A stretch of 64,000 nucleotides of DNA from Pseudomonadota bacterium. Lineage in GTDB: Bacteria > Pseudomonadota > Gammaproteobacteria > Xanthomonadales > Xanthomonadaceae. The position numbers were made by a program, and so were the translations under genes. The notes beneath the pieces were generated by a model. It saw only the letters and a program-made list of their open reading frames with translations, did no database searches and was not told where the DNA came from. The DNA is taken from NCBI GenBank assembly GCA_963205495.1, contig CAUJIN010000034.1:203987-267986 (forward strand), given 5' to 3'. Shown piece after piece: positions 48,978 through 61,488 of the stretch. Within the stretch, counting starts at the first letter, position 1. Each line of letters opens with the position of its first letter.

Positions 48978-50021
48978 GTGAACCTGTCGCTCGACGCCCG
49001 CTCCCGCCACCTCCTGCAAACGCTCATCGCCCAATACATCCGCGATGGCGCGCCGGTGGGTTCGCGCACGCTGGCCAAGACCGCCGGGCTGGACCTCTCC
49101 CCGGCCACCATCCGCAACGTCATGGCCGATCTGGAAGAAGTCGGGCTGGTGGCCACGCCGCACACTTCCGCGGGGCGCGTGCCCACCGCGCAAGGCTACC
49201 GGCTGTTCGTGGACAGCCTGCTGCAGGTCGAGCCGCTGGACGAGCGCCAGATGGCACAGATCGGCCAGCGCCTGACGCCGCAGATGGGCACGCACGGCCT
49301 GCTCAGCAAGGTTTCGGAATTGCTTTCGGCCATGACCCACTTCGTCGGCATGGTGACGGTGCCAAGGCGCGACCAGTTCGCGCTCAGGCACATCGACTTC
49401 GTGGCGCTCGATCCCGAACGGGTGCTGGTGATCCTGGTGTTCACCGACAACGAGGTGCAGAACCGCATCGTCCACACCCGCCGGGCTTATTCGCCGGCGG
49501 AGCTGGAGCGCACCGCCAACTACCTCAACCAGCATTTCGCCGGGCTGGCGTTGCCGACCATCCGCGAGCGACTGCGGGTCGAACTGCGCGAGGCGCGCAG
49601 CGAAATGGACCGCCTGCTGGCCGTGGTCGCCGACGTGGCCGAAGGCGCTTTTGCGCCGGAGGGCGAGGACGACATGCTCGTCTCCGGCCAGACCCAGCTC
49701 ATGGGCGTGCAGGATCTTTCCGATCTGGAGCGCCTGCGCGAGCTGTTCGAGGCCTTCTCGCGCAAGAAGGAGCTGCTGCAGCTCCTGGAAGGCTGCGCCC
49801 ACGCCCAGGGCGTGCGGCTGTTCATCGGCGAGGAAAGCGGCGTGGCCCCGCTCGGCCAGTGCTCGGTGGTGACCGCGCCCTACGGCGTGGACGGTCGCGT
49901 GCTGGGCGTGCTGGGCGTGATCGGCCCCACCCGCATGGCCTACGATCGGGTGATTCCGATGGTGCAGGCCACTGCCAACGTGCTGGGCGCGGCCTTGAAT
50001 CGCGCCGGCCAGTCCCAATAA
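48978..50021 (+). CDS. hrcA: Heat-inducible transcription repressor HrcA (GTG start)
   Basis: [64 protein letters not shown]. Confidence 0.93.
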   Translation: MNLSLDARSRHLLQTLIAQYIRDGAPVGSRTLAKTAGLDLSPATIRNVMADLEEVGLVATPHTSAGRVPTAQGYRLFVDSLLQVEPLDERQMAQIGQRLTPQMGTHGLLSKVSELLSAMTHFVGMVTVPRRDQFALRHIDFVALDPERVLVILVFTDNEVQNRIVHTRRAYSPAELERTANYLNQHFAGLALPTIRERLRVELREARSEMDRLLAVVADVAEGAFAPEGEDDMLVSGQTQLMGVQDLSDLERLRELFEAFSRKKELLQLLEGCAHAQGVRLFIGEESGVAPLGQCSVVTAPYGVDGRVLGVLGVIGPTRMAYDRVIPMVQATANVLGAALNRAGQSQ

Positions 50022-50106
50022 GGCAAACCGGATTCCGGGGATCGCGCAGGCCGCACCGGCCGGACGCTTCCGGAACGGGATTTCGTCACTCCACGGAGCA
50101 CTACCC

Positions 50107-50613
50107 ATGACCACCGAACCCCAGCCGCACGAGAATGCGGCCGATGGCCACGAGACGGCCGACGACCTGGCGCTGCGCGTCGAGGAGCTGGAGCAGCAGC
50201 TGGGACAGGCGCGGGACGAACAGCTGCGCGATCGCGCCGAGCTGGAAAACCAGCGCCGCCGACTGCTGCGCGAAGCCGAACAGGCGCGCAAGTTCGCCAA
50301 CGAAAAGCTGCTGGCCGAACTCCTGCCGGTGTTCGACAGCCTGGAAGCCGGGCTGGCCGCCAACGGCGAAGCCAGCGCCCTGCGCGAAGGCATGGAGCTG
50401 ACCCTGCGCCAGCTCGCCCGCGTGGCCGAGGGCAACGGACTGCTGGTGGTCGATCCGGCCGGGCAGCCGTTCGATCCCGAGCGCCACCAGGCCATGAGCC
50501 TGGTGCCTTCCCCCGCGCATGCCCCCGGCAGCGTGGTGCAGGTCTACCAGAAAGGCTATGTGCTCAACGAGCGCCTGCTGCGTCCGGCGCTGGTGGTGGT
50601 CGCCGCCGACTGA
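50107..50613 (+). CDS. grpE: Nucleotide exchange factor GrpE
   Basis: [59 protein letters not shown]. Confidence 0.94.
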   Translation: MTTEPQPHENAADGHETADDLALRVEELEQQLGQARDEQLRDRAELENQRRRLLREAEQARKFANEKLLAELLPVFDSLEAGLAANGEASALREGMELTLRQLARVAEGNGLLVVDPAGQPFDPERHQAMSLVPSPAHAPGSVVQVYQKGYVLNERLLRPALVVVAAD

Positions 50614-50655
50614 CGGCGGCAGGGGCCGATTCGGCGCGATTTTCGCGCGGCGGCC

Positions 50656-50683
50656 CTTGAAGCGGCGAACAAAACCCCTACAT
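50656..50683 (+). promoter_or_regulatory. RpoH (sigma32)-type promoter upstream of dnaK
   Basis: CTTGAAG-N12-CCCCTACAT, about 50 nt before the dnaK ATG. Confidence 0.55.
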
Positions 50684-50736
50684 ACCGCTCAACCCCGGTC
50701 GCAGGACCGAAGACAACTTTCCGGAGGAAAAACATC

Positions 50737-52653
<1,917 letters not shown>

Positions 52654-52725
52654 TTCGGGAATCGAGGATAGGGAATGGGAGGGTGCCGCTCGGCAAGGCT
52701 TCCCGATTCCCGATTGACCGATACG

Positions 52726-52756
52726 AAAGCCGAGCGCGACCTGGCGCGCCGGCTTT
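52726..52756 (+). repeat. Hairpin within an ATTCCC-type repeat element in the dnaK-dnaJ gap
   Basis: AAAGCCG-A-GCGCG-ACCTGG-CGCGC-CGGCTTT, flanked by GATTCCC/GGGAATGGG repeats (52652-52795). Confidence 0.6.
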
Positions 52757-52795
52757 CGCCGATTCCCGTCTCCCCATTCCCCATTCCCGTCTCCA

Positions 52796-53914
52796 ATGAA
52801 ACGCGACTACTACGAAATCCTCGGCGTGGCGAAAAGCGCCGGCGACGAAGAGCTGAAGAAGGCCTATCGCCGCTGCGCGATGAAATACCATCCGGACCGC
52901 AATCCGGGGGACGCCAGCGCCGAGGCCGCGTTCAAGGAGTGCAAGGAAGCCTATGAAGTCCTGGCCGATCCGGCCAAGCGCCGCCTGTACGACCAGCACG
53001 GCCACGCCGCCTTCGAGCAGGGCATGGGTGGCGGAGGTGCTGGCGGGCCGGATTTCGGCGACATCTTCGGCGACATCTTCGGCGACATCTTCGGCGGCGG
53101 TCGCGGGCGCCAGCAGGCGCGGCGCGGCGCGGACCTTCGCTATGTGATCGAACTGGACCTGGAAGACGCCGTGTTCGGCGTCGAGCGCACCATCCAGGTG
53201 CCGACCCTGGTTTCCTGCGAGGCTTGCAAGGGCGCAGGATCGAAGGACGGAAAGACCGACACCTGCTCCACCTGTCGCGGCCACGGCCGGGTGCGGATGC
53301 AGCAGGGCATTTTCTCGGTTCAGCAGGCCTGCCCCAACTGCGGCGGCAGCGGCCGACACATCACCAACCCCTGCGCCGACTGCGAAGGCCATGGCCGGGT
53401 CGAGCGCGAGAAAACCCTGCAGGTCAAGATTCCCGCCGGCGTGGACAACGGCGACCGCATCCGCCTCGCGGGCGAGGGCGAAGCCGGGCCGGCCGGCGTA
53501 CAGTCGGGCGATCTGTATGTGGAAGTGCGGGTGCGCGAGCACGCGATCTTCCAGCGCGACGGCGACGACCTCTATTGCGAACTGCCGATCCGGCTTTCGC
53601 AGGCGGCACTCGGCGCGCAGATCGAGGTGCCCACGCTCGACGGCACCGTCGAACTGAAGATCCCCGCCGAGACCCAGACAGGCAAGCTCTTCCGCCTGCG
53701 CGGCAAGGGCGTCCAGTCCGTGCGCAGCCAAGCGCCGGGCGATCTCATGTGTCGGGTGGTGCTGGAAACCCCGGTCAACCTCACCCGCCGCCAGCGCGAG
53801 CTGCTGGCCGAATTCGAAGCCACGTTCGAGGGCGAAAAGGGCGCCGCGCATTCGCCGCGTTCGAGCACCTTCCTCGATGGCGTCAAGGCGTTCTGGTCGC
53901 GCATGACCTCCTGA
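52796..53914 (+). CDS. dnaJ: Molecular chaperone DnaJ
   Basis: [39 protein letters not shown]; four CxxCxGxG-type zinc-finger repeats. Confidence 0.96.
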   Translation: MKRDYYEILGVAKSAGDEELKKAYRRCAMKYHPDRNPGDASAEAAFKECKEAYEVLADPAKRRLYDQHGHAAFEQGMGGGGAGGPDFGDIFGDIFGDIFGGGRGRQQARRGADLRYVIELDLEDAVFGVERTIQVPTLVSCEACKGAGSKDGKTDTCSTCRGHGRVRMQQGIFSVQQACPNCGGSGRHITNPCADCEGHGRVEREKTLQVKIPAGVDNGDRIRLAGEGEAGPAGVQSGDLYVEVRVREHAIFQRDGDDLYCELPIRLSQAALGAQIEVPTLDGTVELKIPAETQTGKLFRLRGKGVQSVRSQAPGDLMCRVVLETPVNLTRRQRELLAEFEATFEGEKGAAHSPRSSTFLDGVKAFWSRMTS

Positions 53915-54033
53915 CGCGCGGCCGCGTCGACGCATCGGCAGCGCGGCTTCCGGTGCCCGCAGCCGAGCCGGCGGGGCGCTGCTTCTGTTAAGATTTGCGG
54001 CCGTTTTTTCGCAGTGCAACACGCCCGGCCGCC

Positions 54034-55162
54034 ATGATCGAACTCAATCCCGTCCGCTCGCAGATCGCCGACCTCACCGAGCGCCTCGCCGCGCTCAGGG
54101 GGTATCTTTGACTACGACCTCAAGGTCGAACGTCTGGAGGAAGTGACGCGCGAGCTGGAAAGCCCGGACGTCTGGAACGACCCCGGGCGCGCCCAGTCGC
54201 TGGGGCGCGAGCGCGCCGGTCTGGACAAGATCGTCAGCGGCCTGCGCCGCGTCGGAGAGGGACTGACCGAGGGTTCCGAACTGCTGGAACTGGCCGAAGC
54301 GGAGTCCGACGAGGACACCGCGCAGGCGGTGGTCGGCGACGTGGCCCGCATCGAGGCCGAGCTGGCCAAGCTCGAATTCGCGCGCATGTTCGGCGGCAAG
54401 ATGGACGCGGCGCCCGCCTTCGTCGACATCCAGGCCGGCGCCGGCGGCACCGAGGCGCAGGACTGGGCCGAGATGCTCTTGCGCATGTACCTGCGCTGGT
54501 GCGAGGACCGCGGCTGGAAGACCGAGCTGCTGGAAGCCTCAGGCGGCGAAGTCGCCGGCATCAAGTCCGCCACGATCCGCGTGGAAGGCGACTACGCCTA
54601 CGGCTGGCTCAAGACCGAGACCGGCGTGCACCGCCTGGTGCGCAAGAGCCCGTTCGACTCCGACAACCGCCGCCACACCAGCTTCACCTCGGTCTTCGTT
54701 TCGCCCGAAGTCGATGACGACATCGAGATCGACATCAACCCGGCCGATCTCAAGACCGACGTGTACCGTTCTTCCGGCGCCGGCGGCCAGCACGTCAACA
54801 AGACCGAATCGGCGGTGCGCATCACCCACGTTCCCTCCGGCGTGGTGGTGGCCTGCCAGACCGAGCGCAGCCAGCACGCCAACCGCGACCGCGCCATGAA
54901 GATGCTCAAGGCGCGCCTGTACGAGCTGGAACTGCAGAAGCGCAATGCCGAGCGCGACGCGGTGGAAGCCACCAAGTCCGACATCGGCTGGGGCAGCCAG
55001 ATCCGCAACTACGTGCTCGACCAGAGCCGCATCAAGGACCTGCGCACCGGGATCGAGCGTTCGGACACGCAGAAGGTGCTCGACGGCGATCTCGACGAAT
55101 TCGTCGAGGCCGCGCTCAAGGCGGGCCTCGACGCAGGTTCCAAGCGCAGCGACGCCGCCTGA
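54034..55162 (+). CDS. prfB: Peptide chain release factor 2 with programmed +1 frameshift at 54106-54111
   Basis: Zero frame [25 protein letters not shown] then CTT TGA C preceded by AGGGGG; +1 frame [17 protein letters not shown]...[20 protein letters not shown]. Confidence 0.95.
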
Positions 55163-55176
55163 TGCCTCGTCGCGTC

Positions 55177-55199
55177 GCAGAGCGGAGCTCGCTCCGCTT
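55177..55199 (+). repeat. REP-like palindrome (GCAG variant)
   Basis: GCAG + AGCGGAGC-TC-GCTCCGCT. Confidence 0.6.
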
Positions 55200-55217
55200 C
55201 GGCGCTCGGGAGATTCC

Positions 55218-55239
55218 AGCCGAGCAAGCTCGGCTCTAC
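55218..55239 (-). repeat. REP-like GTAG palindrome, inverted
   Basis: AGCCGAGC-AA-GCTCGGCT-CTAC. Confidence 0.65.
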
Positions 55240-55253
55240 GAGATTGAATTGCC

Positions 55254-56767
<1,514 letters not shown>

Positions 56768-56771
<4 letters not shown>

Positions 56772-56896
56772 AGCGCTGTAGAGCGTAGCTTGCTGCGCTT
56801 CGGAACCCGCACTGCGCTTCGCGACAGCCCCCACCCACCCCGTAGAGCGCCGCTTGCTGCGCTGCTTTGGCCCAAGCGCAGCAAGCTGCGCTCTAC
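56768..56896. repeat. Cluster of REP-like GTAG palindromes between lysS and fadD
   Basis: Elements at 56778-56800 (+), 56842-56863 (+) and 56875-56896 (-), plus partial GTAGAGCGC at 56768 overlapping the lysS stop. Confidence 0.72.
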
Positions 56897-56908
56897 GACG
56901 GGTGGCTT

Positions 56909-58603
56909 TCAGTGCGCGCTGCTGGTGGAGGCTGGTGCAGGATCGCGCAGCTCGCGCCGCAGGATCTTGCCGACGTTGGACTTGGGCAGCTCGGTGCGGA
57001 ACTCGATGATCTTCGGCTGCTTGTAGCCGGTCAGCTCGGTGCGGCAGAAGTTCTTGATGTCGTTCGCGGTCAGTCCCGGATCCTTGCGCACCACGACGAG
57101 TTTCACCGCCTCGCCGGACTTCTCGTCCGGCACGCCTACCGCGGCCACTTCGAGAACGCCCGGCATCTGCGCCACCACGTCCTCGATCTCGTTGGGATAC
57201 ACGTTGAAGCCCGAGACCAGGATCATGTCCTTCTTGCGGTCGACGATGTAGAAGAAGCCCTTTTCATCCATCTTGGCCATGTCGCCGGTGTGCAGCCAGC
57301 CGTCGGCCGAAAGCACCTTGACGGTTTCCTCCGGGCGCTGCCAGTAGCCGGCCATTACCTGCGGACCGCGCACGCACAGTTCGCCGACCTCGCCCATGGG
57401 CAGGATCCGGTTCTGTTCGTCCATCACGCAGCAGTCGGTGGAGGAGATCGGCAGGCCGATGGCGCCGTTGTACTCCGCGAGATTCATCGGGTTGATGCAG
57501 GCGGCCGGCGAGGTTTCAGTGAGGCCGTAGGCTTCCACCAGGGTCACTCCGGTGGTCTTCTTCCAGCGCTCTGCCACGGCGCGCTGCACCGCCATGCCGC
57601 CGCCCAGGGTCAGGTGCAGGTGCGAGAAATCCAGACGGTCGAAGCCGGGGGTGTTGAGCAGGCCGTTGAACAGCGTGTTCACGCCGGTGATGGCGGTGAA
57701 CGGAATGCGCGACAGCGTCTTGACGAAGCCGGCCATGTCGCGCGGATTGGTGATGAGGTGATTGAGGCCGCCGAACTTCATGAAGACCAGGCAGTTCGCC
57801 GTCAGCGCGAAGATGTGGTAGAGCGGCAGCGCGGTGATGATGTGCTCCTCGCCTGGCTTGACGTTGGTGCCGAGCCAGGCCGAGGCCTGCTGCATGTTGG
57901 CGACCAGGTTGCCGTGCGTCAGCATGGCGCCCTTGGCCACACCCGTGGTGCCGCCGGTGTATTGGAGGAAGGCGATGTCGGCGTGCGAGAGCGCCACCGT
58001 CGGCAGCGCCTTGCCCGCGCCCAGCGAGAGCGCGTCGTTGAATCGGATGGCGCCGGGGATGCTGTATTCGGGGATGGCCTTCTTCACGTGCTTGAGCAGG
58101 AAGTTGACCAGGGTGCCCTTGGGGAAGCCGAGCAGGTCGCCGACGCCGGTGGTGATGACCTGACGGATCGGCGTGTCGTGCAGCACCTCGGAAAGAGTGG
58201 CGGCGAAGTTGTCCAGCACCACGATGGCGCAGGCACCTGAATCTTCCAGCTGGTGGCGCAGCTCGCGCGCGGTGTACATGGGGTTGGTGTTGACCACCGT
58301 CAGCCCGGCGCGCAGCGCGCCGAAGATGGCGATGGGATACTGCAGCACGTTGGGCAGCATGATGGCGATGCGATCGCCTTTCTTGAGCTTGAGTTCGTAC
58401 AGCAGGTAGGCGGCGAACTGCTGGCTGAGCGCATCGATCTGCGCGTAGCTCAGGGTGCGACCCATGTTCTCGTAGGCCGGTCGGGCGGCAAAGTCGCGGC
58501 AGGCCACGGCGAGCACGTCCGGTACCGATTTGAACTGGCTGAGGTCGATCTGCTCCGGGACGCCTTTCGGATAGTTCGCCAGCCAGGGACGCTCGATGCT
58601 CAT
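56909..58603 (-). CDS. fadD: Long-chain fatty acid-CoA ligase
   Basis: YTGGTTGVAKGAMLTHGNLVANM; YGLTETSPA; GWLHTGDMAKMDEKGFFYIVDRKKDMILVSGFNVYPNEIE. Confidence 0.93.
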   Translation of the reverse strand: MSIERPWLANYPKGVPEQIDLSQFKSVPDVLAVACRDFAARPAYENMGRTLSYAQIDALSQQFAAYLLYELKLKKGDRIAIMLPNVLQYPIAIFGALRAGLTVVNTNPMYTARELRHQLEDSGACAIVVLDNFAATLSEVLHDTPIRQVITTGVGDLLGFPKGTLVNFLLKHVKKAIPEYSIPGAIRFNDALSLGAGKALPTVALSHADIAFLQYTGGTTGVAKGAMLTHGNLVANMQQASAWLGTNVKPGEEHIITALPLYHIFALTANCLVFMKFGGLNHLITNPRDMAGFVKTLSRIPFTAITGVNTLFNGLLNTPGFDRLDFSHLHLTLGGGMAVQRAVAERWKKTTGVTLVEAYGLTETSPAACINPMNLAEYNGAIGLPISSTDCCVMDEQNRILPMGEVGELCVRGPQVMAGYWQRPEETVKVLSADGWLHTGDMAKMDEKGFFYIVDRKKDMILVSGFNVYPNEIEDVVAQMPGVLEVAAVGVPDEKSGEAVKLVVVRKDPGLTANDIKNFCRTELTGYKQPKIIEFRTELPKSNVGKILRRELRDPAPASTSSAH

Positions 58604-58631
58604 GGGTTGTCTTCCTGCGGAGTGTTTGAGG

Positions 58632-58660
58632 GCGAAAGCCTGCGCGCGCGGGGCTTTCGC
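58632..58660. repeat. Inverted repeat in the fadD/lipoprotein divergent gap
   Basis: GCGAAAGCC-N11-GGCTTTCGC, perfect 9-bp arms. Confidence 0.55.
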
Positions 58661-58708
58661 GGTATGTTCACCGATTGGAGCACAGGGCAAACGGGCAGGG
58701 CAAGGCGA

Positions 58709-59164
58709 ATGAATCGGCGTACTCCCGCACGCAGGCGAACGGGCGCTGCGATCTGGCTGCTGCTGGCGATGGCATGCCTGGTTTCCTGTTCCCGGACTCC
58801 GCCCGAGAACAGGCTGCGCGAGCGCGTCGCGCAGATGCAGTCGGCGCTGGAATCGCGGGAGATATCGAGCTTCATGGGCGGCGTGGCGGTGGATTTTTCC
58901 GGAGAATCCGAACTCGACCGCCGCGGCCTGCACAATTTCCTGCGGGTGCAGGTGCTGCGCCACGCCGCGATCGGGCTCACGCTGGGGCCGCTGGATGTCC
59001 GCTTGCATGGCGAGCGGGCCACGGTGAATTTCAGCGTGATGGCCACCGGCGGCCAGGGCGGTCTTTTGCCCGACAGCGCGCGGCCGTGGATCGTCCGCAG
59101 CGACTGGCGCGACGGACCGGATGGCTGGCAGGTATTCCGCGCCGAATGGGAGCCGGCGCTTTGA
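58709..59164 (+). CDS. Small lipoprotein, possibly NTF2/SnoaL-like
   Basis: Lipobox-like LLAMACLVSC; N-terminal helix then beta-rich C-terminus ending DGWQVFRAEWEPAL. Confidence 0.6.
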   Translation: MNRRTPARRRTGAAIWLLLAMACLVSCSRTPPENRLRERVAQMQSALESREISSFMGGVAVDFSGESELDRRGLHNFLRVQVLRHAAIGLTLGPLDVRLHGERATVNFSVMATGGQGGLLPDSARPWIVRSDWRDGPDGWQVFRAEWEPAL

Positions 59165-59260
59165 AGTTCCGGGCTGCGTTCGCTTGCGTGCGAAGGGCCG
59201 CATTGACGCCCCCGGGGCGCGCGTGCACCATCGCCCGACGGCACCGGATCGGAACAGGCG

Positions 59261-60730
59261 ATGACTGAAGGCAGGCGCAGGCGCGAAGCCATGTCCAAGG
59301 TGGACACCGCGTGGCTTCGGATGGAAAAACCCACCAACCTGATGATGATCACCGGCGTCCTGATGTTCGGCCAGCGCCTGTCGATCGAGGCGCTGCGCAC
59401 GCTCATCGCCGAGCGTTTCCTCGCCTTCCGGCGCTTCCGCCAGAAGGCGGTGGACGGCGGTACGTCCTGCCATTGGGAAACCGACGCCGACTTCGATCTG
59501 GAATGGCACGTGCGTCTGACCGCGCTGCCGGGGGCGGCGGGAACGGCCGAGCTGCAGCGTCTGGTGAGCCAGCTGGCTTCCACCGCGCTGGATCATTCCA
59601 AGCCGCTGTGGCAGTTCCATCTGGTGGAGAACTACAACGGCGGCAGCGCCATGATCTCGCGCGTCCACCACTGCTATGCCGACGGCATCGCCCTGATCCA
59701 GGTGCTGCTCTCGTTGACCGACGTTTCTCCGGCACCCGCGCCCGACGAGAATCTGGCCGAAGCCTGGCTCAAGCAGGATGGGGAGAAGATCACCCGAAGA
59801 TTCTTCTATCCCGGCCAACGCCAGGTCGATCAGGCGATGAAGCTCGGCGGCAAGATGATCGACGGCAGCCTGGCGCTGTACCGCGATCCAAGCCTGGCTA
59901 CGGTGCTGGCGCGCGAAGGTGGCGAAATTGCTCGCGAGCTGGCGCAGGCGCTTACCCTGAGCGACGATCCGCCCACTGCGATCAAGCGCCCGCTGGGCGT
60001 CATCAAGCGTTGTGCCTGGGCCGAGCCGGTCCAGCTGGATGAAGTCAAGGCGGTCGGGCGCGCGCTGGGATGCACCGTCAACGACGTGCTGCTGGCCTGC
60101 GCGGCCGGCGCGCTGCGCGATTACCTGCACGAGTGCGGAGAGGATCCCGACGGCCTCACGCTGCGCGCCACGGTGCCGGTCAACCTTCGGCCGCTCGAAC
60201 ATGCGAAGAAGCTCGGCAACCACTTCGGGCTTGTCTTCCTCGAACTGCCCGTGGGCGAAGCCAATCCGGTGGCGCGCGTGATGGCTGTGGCCGAGAACAT
60301 GAACCGCATCAAGTCTTCGCGGCAGGCGCTCATGACCTTCGGTGCGCTCGCCACGCTGGGCATGACGCCCACCCCGGTGCAGCGCATGGCGCTGGACCTC
60401 TTCAGCCGCAAGGCCTCCACCGTGGCGACCAACGTGCCGGGTCCGCAGATGCCGCTCTATCTCGCCGGCGTGCCCATCACCGAGTTCATGTTCTGGGTGC
60501 CGCAGACCGGCAGCATCGGCGTGGGCCTGTCGATCCTGAGCTATCAGGGGCGCGTGCACTTCGGCCTGATTGCCGATGCCAAGTCGATTCCCGATCCGGG
60601 CTGGGTCACGCGCCGCTTCGCGCAGCAGTTCGAAACCCTGCTGTACGCGGTGCTGATGGAAGACTGGAGCGACGCGATCGAGCCGGGCGACGTGCAGGAC
60701 ACCTTGCGCCGCCTTTCGGCCCATTCCTGA
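59261..60730 (+). CDS. Wax ester synthase/diacylglycerol acyltransferase-family protein
   Basis: HHxxxDG motif in RVHHCYADGIAL; TVNDVLLACAAGALRDYL; VPVNLRPLE; ATNVPGPQMPLYLAG. Confidence 0.88.
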   Translation: MTEGRRRREAMSKVDTAWLRMEKPTNLMMITGVLMFGQRLSIEALRTLIAERFLAFRRFRQKAVDGGTSCHWETDADFDLEWHVRLTALPGAAGTAELQRLVSQLASTALDHSKPLWQFHLVENYNGGSAMISRVHHCYADGIALIQVLLSLTDVSPAPAPDENLAEAWLKQDGEKITRRFFYPGQRQVDQAMKLGGKMIDGSLALYRDPSLATVLAREGGEIARELAQALTLSDDPPTAIKRPLGVIKRCAWAEPVQLDEVKAVGRALGCTVNDVLLACAAGALRDYLHECGEDPDGLTLRATVPVNLRPLEHAKKLGNHFGLVFLELPVGEANPVARVMAVAENMNRIKSSRQALMTFGALATLGMTPTPVQRMALDLFSRKASTVATNVPGPQMPLYLAGVPITEFMFWVPQTGSIGVGLSILSYQGRVHFGLIADAKSIPDPGWVTRRFAQQFETLLYAVLMEDWSDAIEPGDVQDTLRRLSAHS

Positions 60731-60800
60731 CCGCATCGGCGGCAGCCTGAAGGAATTCCGAACGCACGCGCAGGCGCGGGGACTTGACCGCGCCGCAAGG

Positions 60801-60828
60801 CTTGAGAAACGCGGTGCAGGCTCCATTT
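60801..60828 (+). promoter_or_regulatory. RpoH (sigma32)-type promoter upstream of hsp20-cbpA
   Basis: CTTGAGA-N13-CTCCATTT, about 54 nt before the hsp20 ATG. Confidence 0.55.
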
Positions 60829-60881
60829 TTCCGGTCAAGCGGCAGCCTGCCGCACCACCTCGGAACGAAAGGAGCAATCCC

Positions 60882-61331
60882 ATGAGTACCTACCAGAATC
60901 CGATCTCCCGCCTGGCTTCGCAGTACGGCTGGCCGATGGAGTTCAAACAGTTCTTCGACCGCGCCCTGCACGAGGCCGATGGCGACCAGAGCAACGTGGT
61001 CACCAGCCAGTGGGCGCCGCGCGTGGATATCAAGGAAGAGGACGGCCGCTTCGTCATCTTCGCCGACATTCCCGGCGTGGAACCGGCCGACATCGAAGTC
61101 CACATGGACAAGGGCATACTGACGATCAAGGGTGAACGCGCCACGGTGACCGGCGAGGAAAGCCCGCGATATTCGCGCATGGAACGCGCGCAGGGGGTCT
61201 TCCATCGCCGCTTCTCGCTGCCCGACAGCGCCAATGCGGAGGGAATCACGGCCACCGGCCGCAACGGCGTGCTGGAGATCAGCATTCCCAAGAAGGCCGA
61301 AACCACGCCGCGCCGCATCCAGGTGCAGTAA
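60882..61331 (+). CDS. Hsp20/alpha-crystallin family small heat shock protein
   Basis: WAPRVDIKEEDGRFVIFADIPGVEPADIEVHMDKGILTIKGER; C-terminal NGVLEISIPK. Confidence 0.94.
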   Translation: MSTYQNPISRLASQYGWPMEFKQFFDRALHEADGDQSNVVTSQWAPRVDIKEEDGRFVIFADIPGVEPADIEVHMDKGILTIKGERATVTGEESPRYSRMERAQGVFHRRFSLPDSANAEGITATGRNGVLEISIPKKAETTPRRIQVQ

Positions 61332-61488
61332 GGGGCAGCGCGCGGCTGCAAGAGCGCCGCCGCGTGAATCCACAAGGCATGGCAGCGGCCTGCGCGGGCA
61401 ACCACGCAGGCCGCTTCGTTTGTCGTCGGATACGGCGCGGGGCGATGCTGCGGGTATCATCGCGCCGGCCGAAGGAGCAGGGGCACAG

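Noticed and set aside
58604-60883. Long N-terminal extension of the 1324-aa minus-strand ORF
   Set aside because: Only 56909-58603 encodes FadD; the extension is antisense to the acyltransferase and lipoprotein genes.
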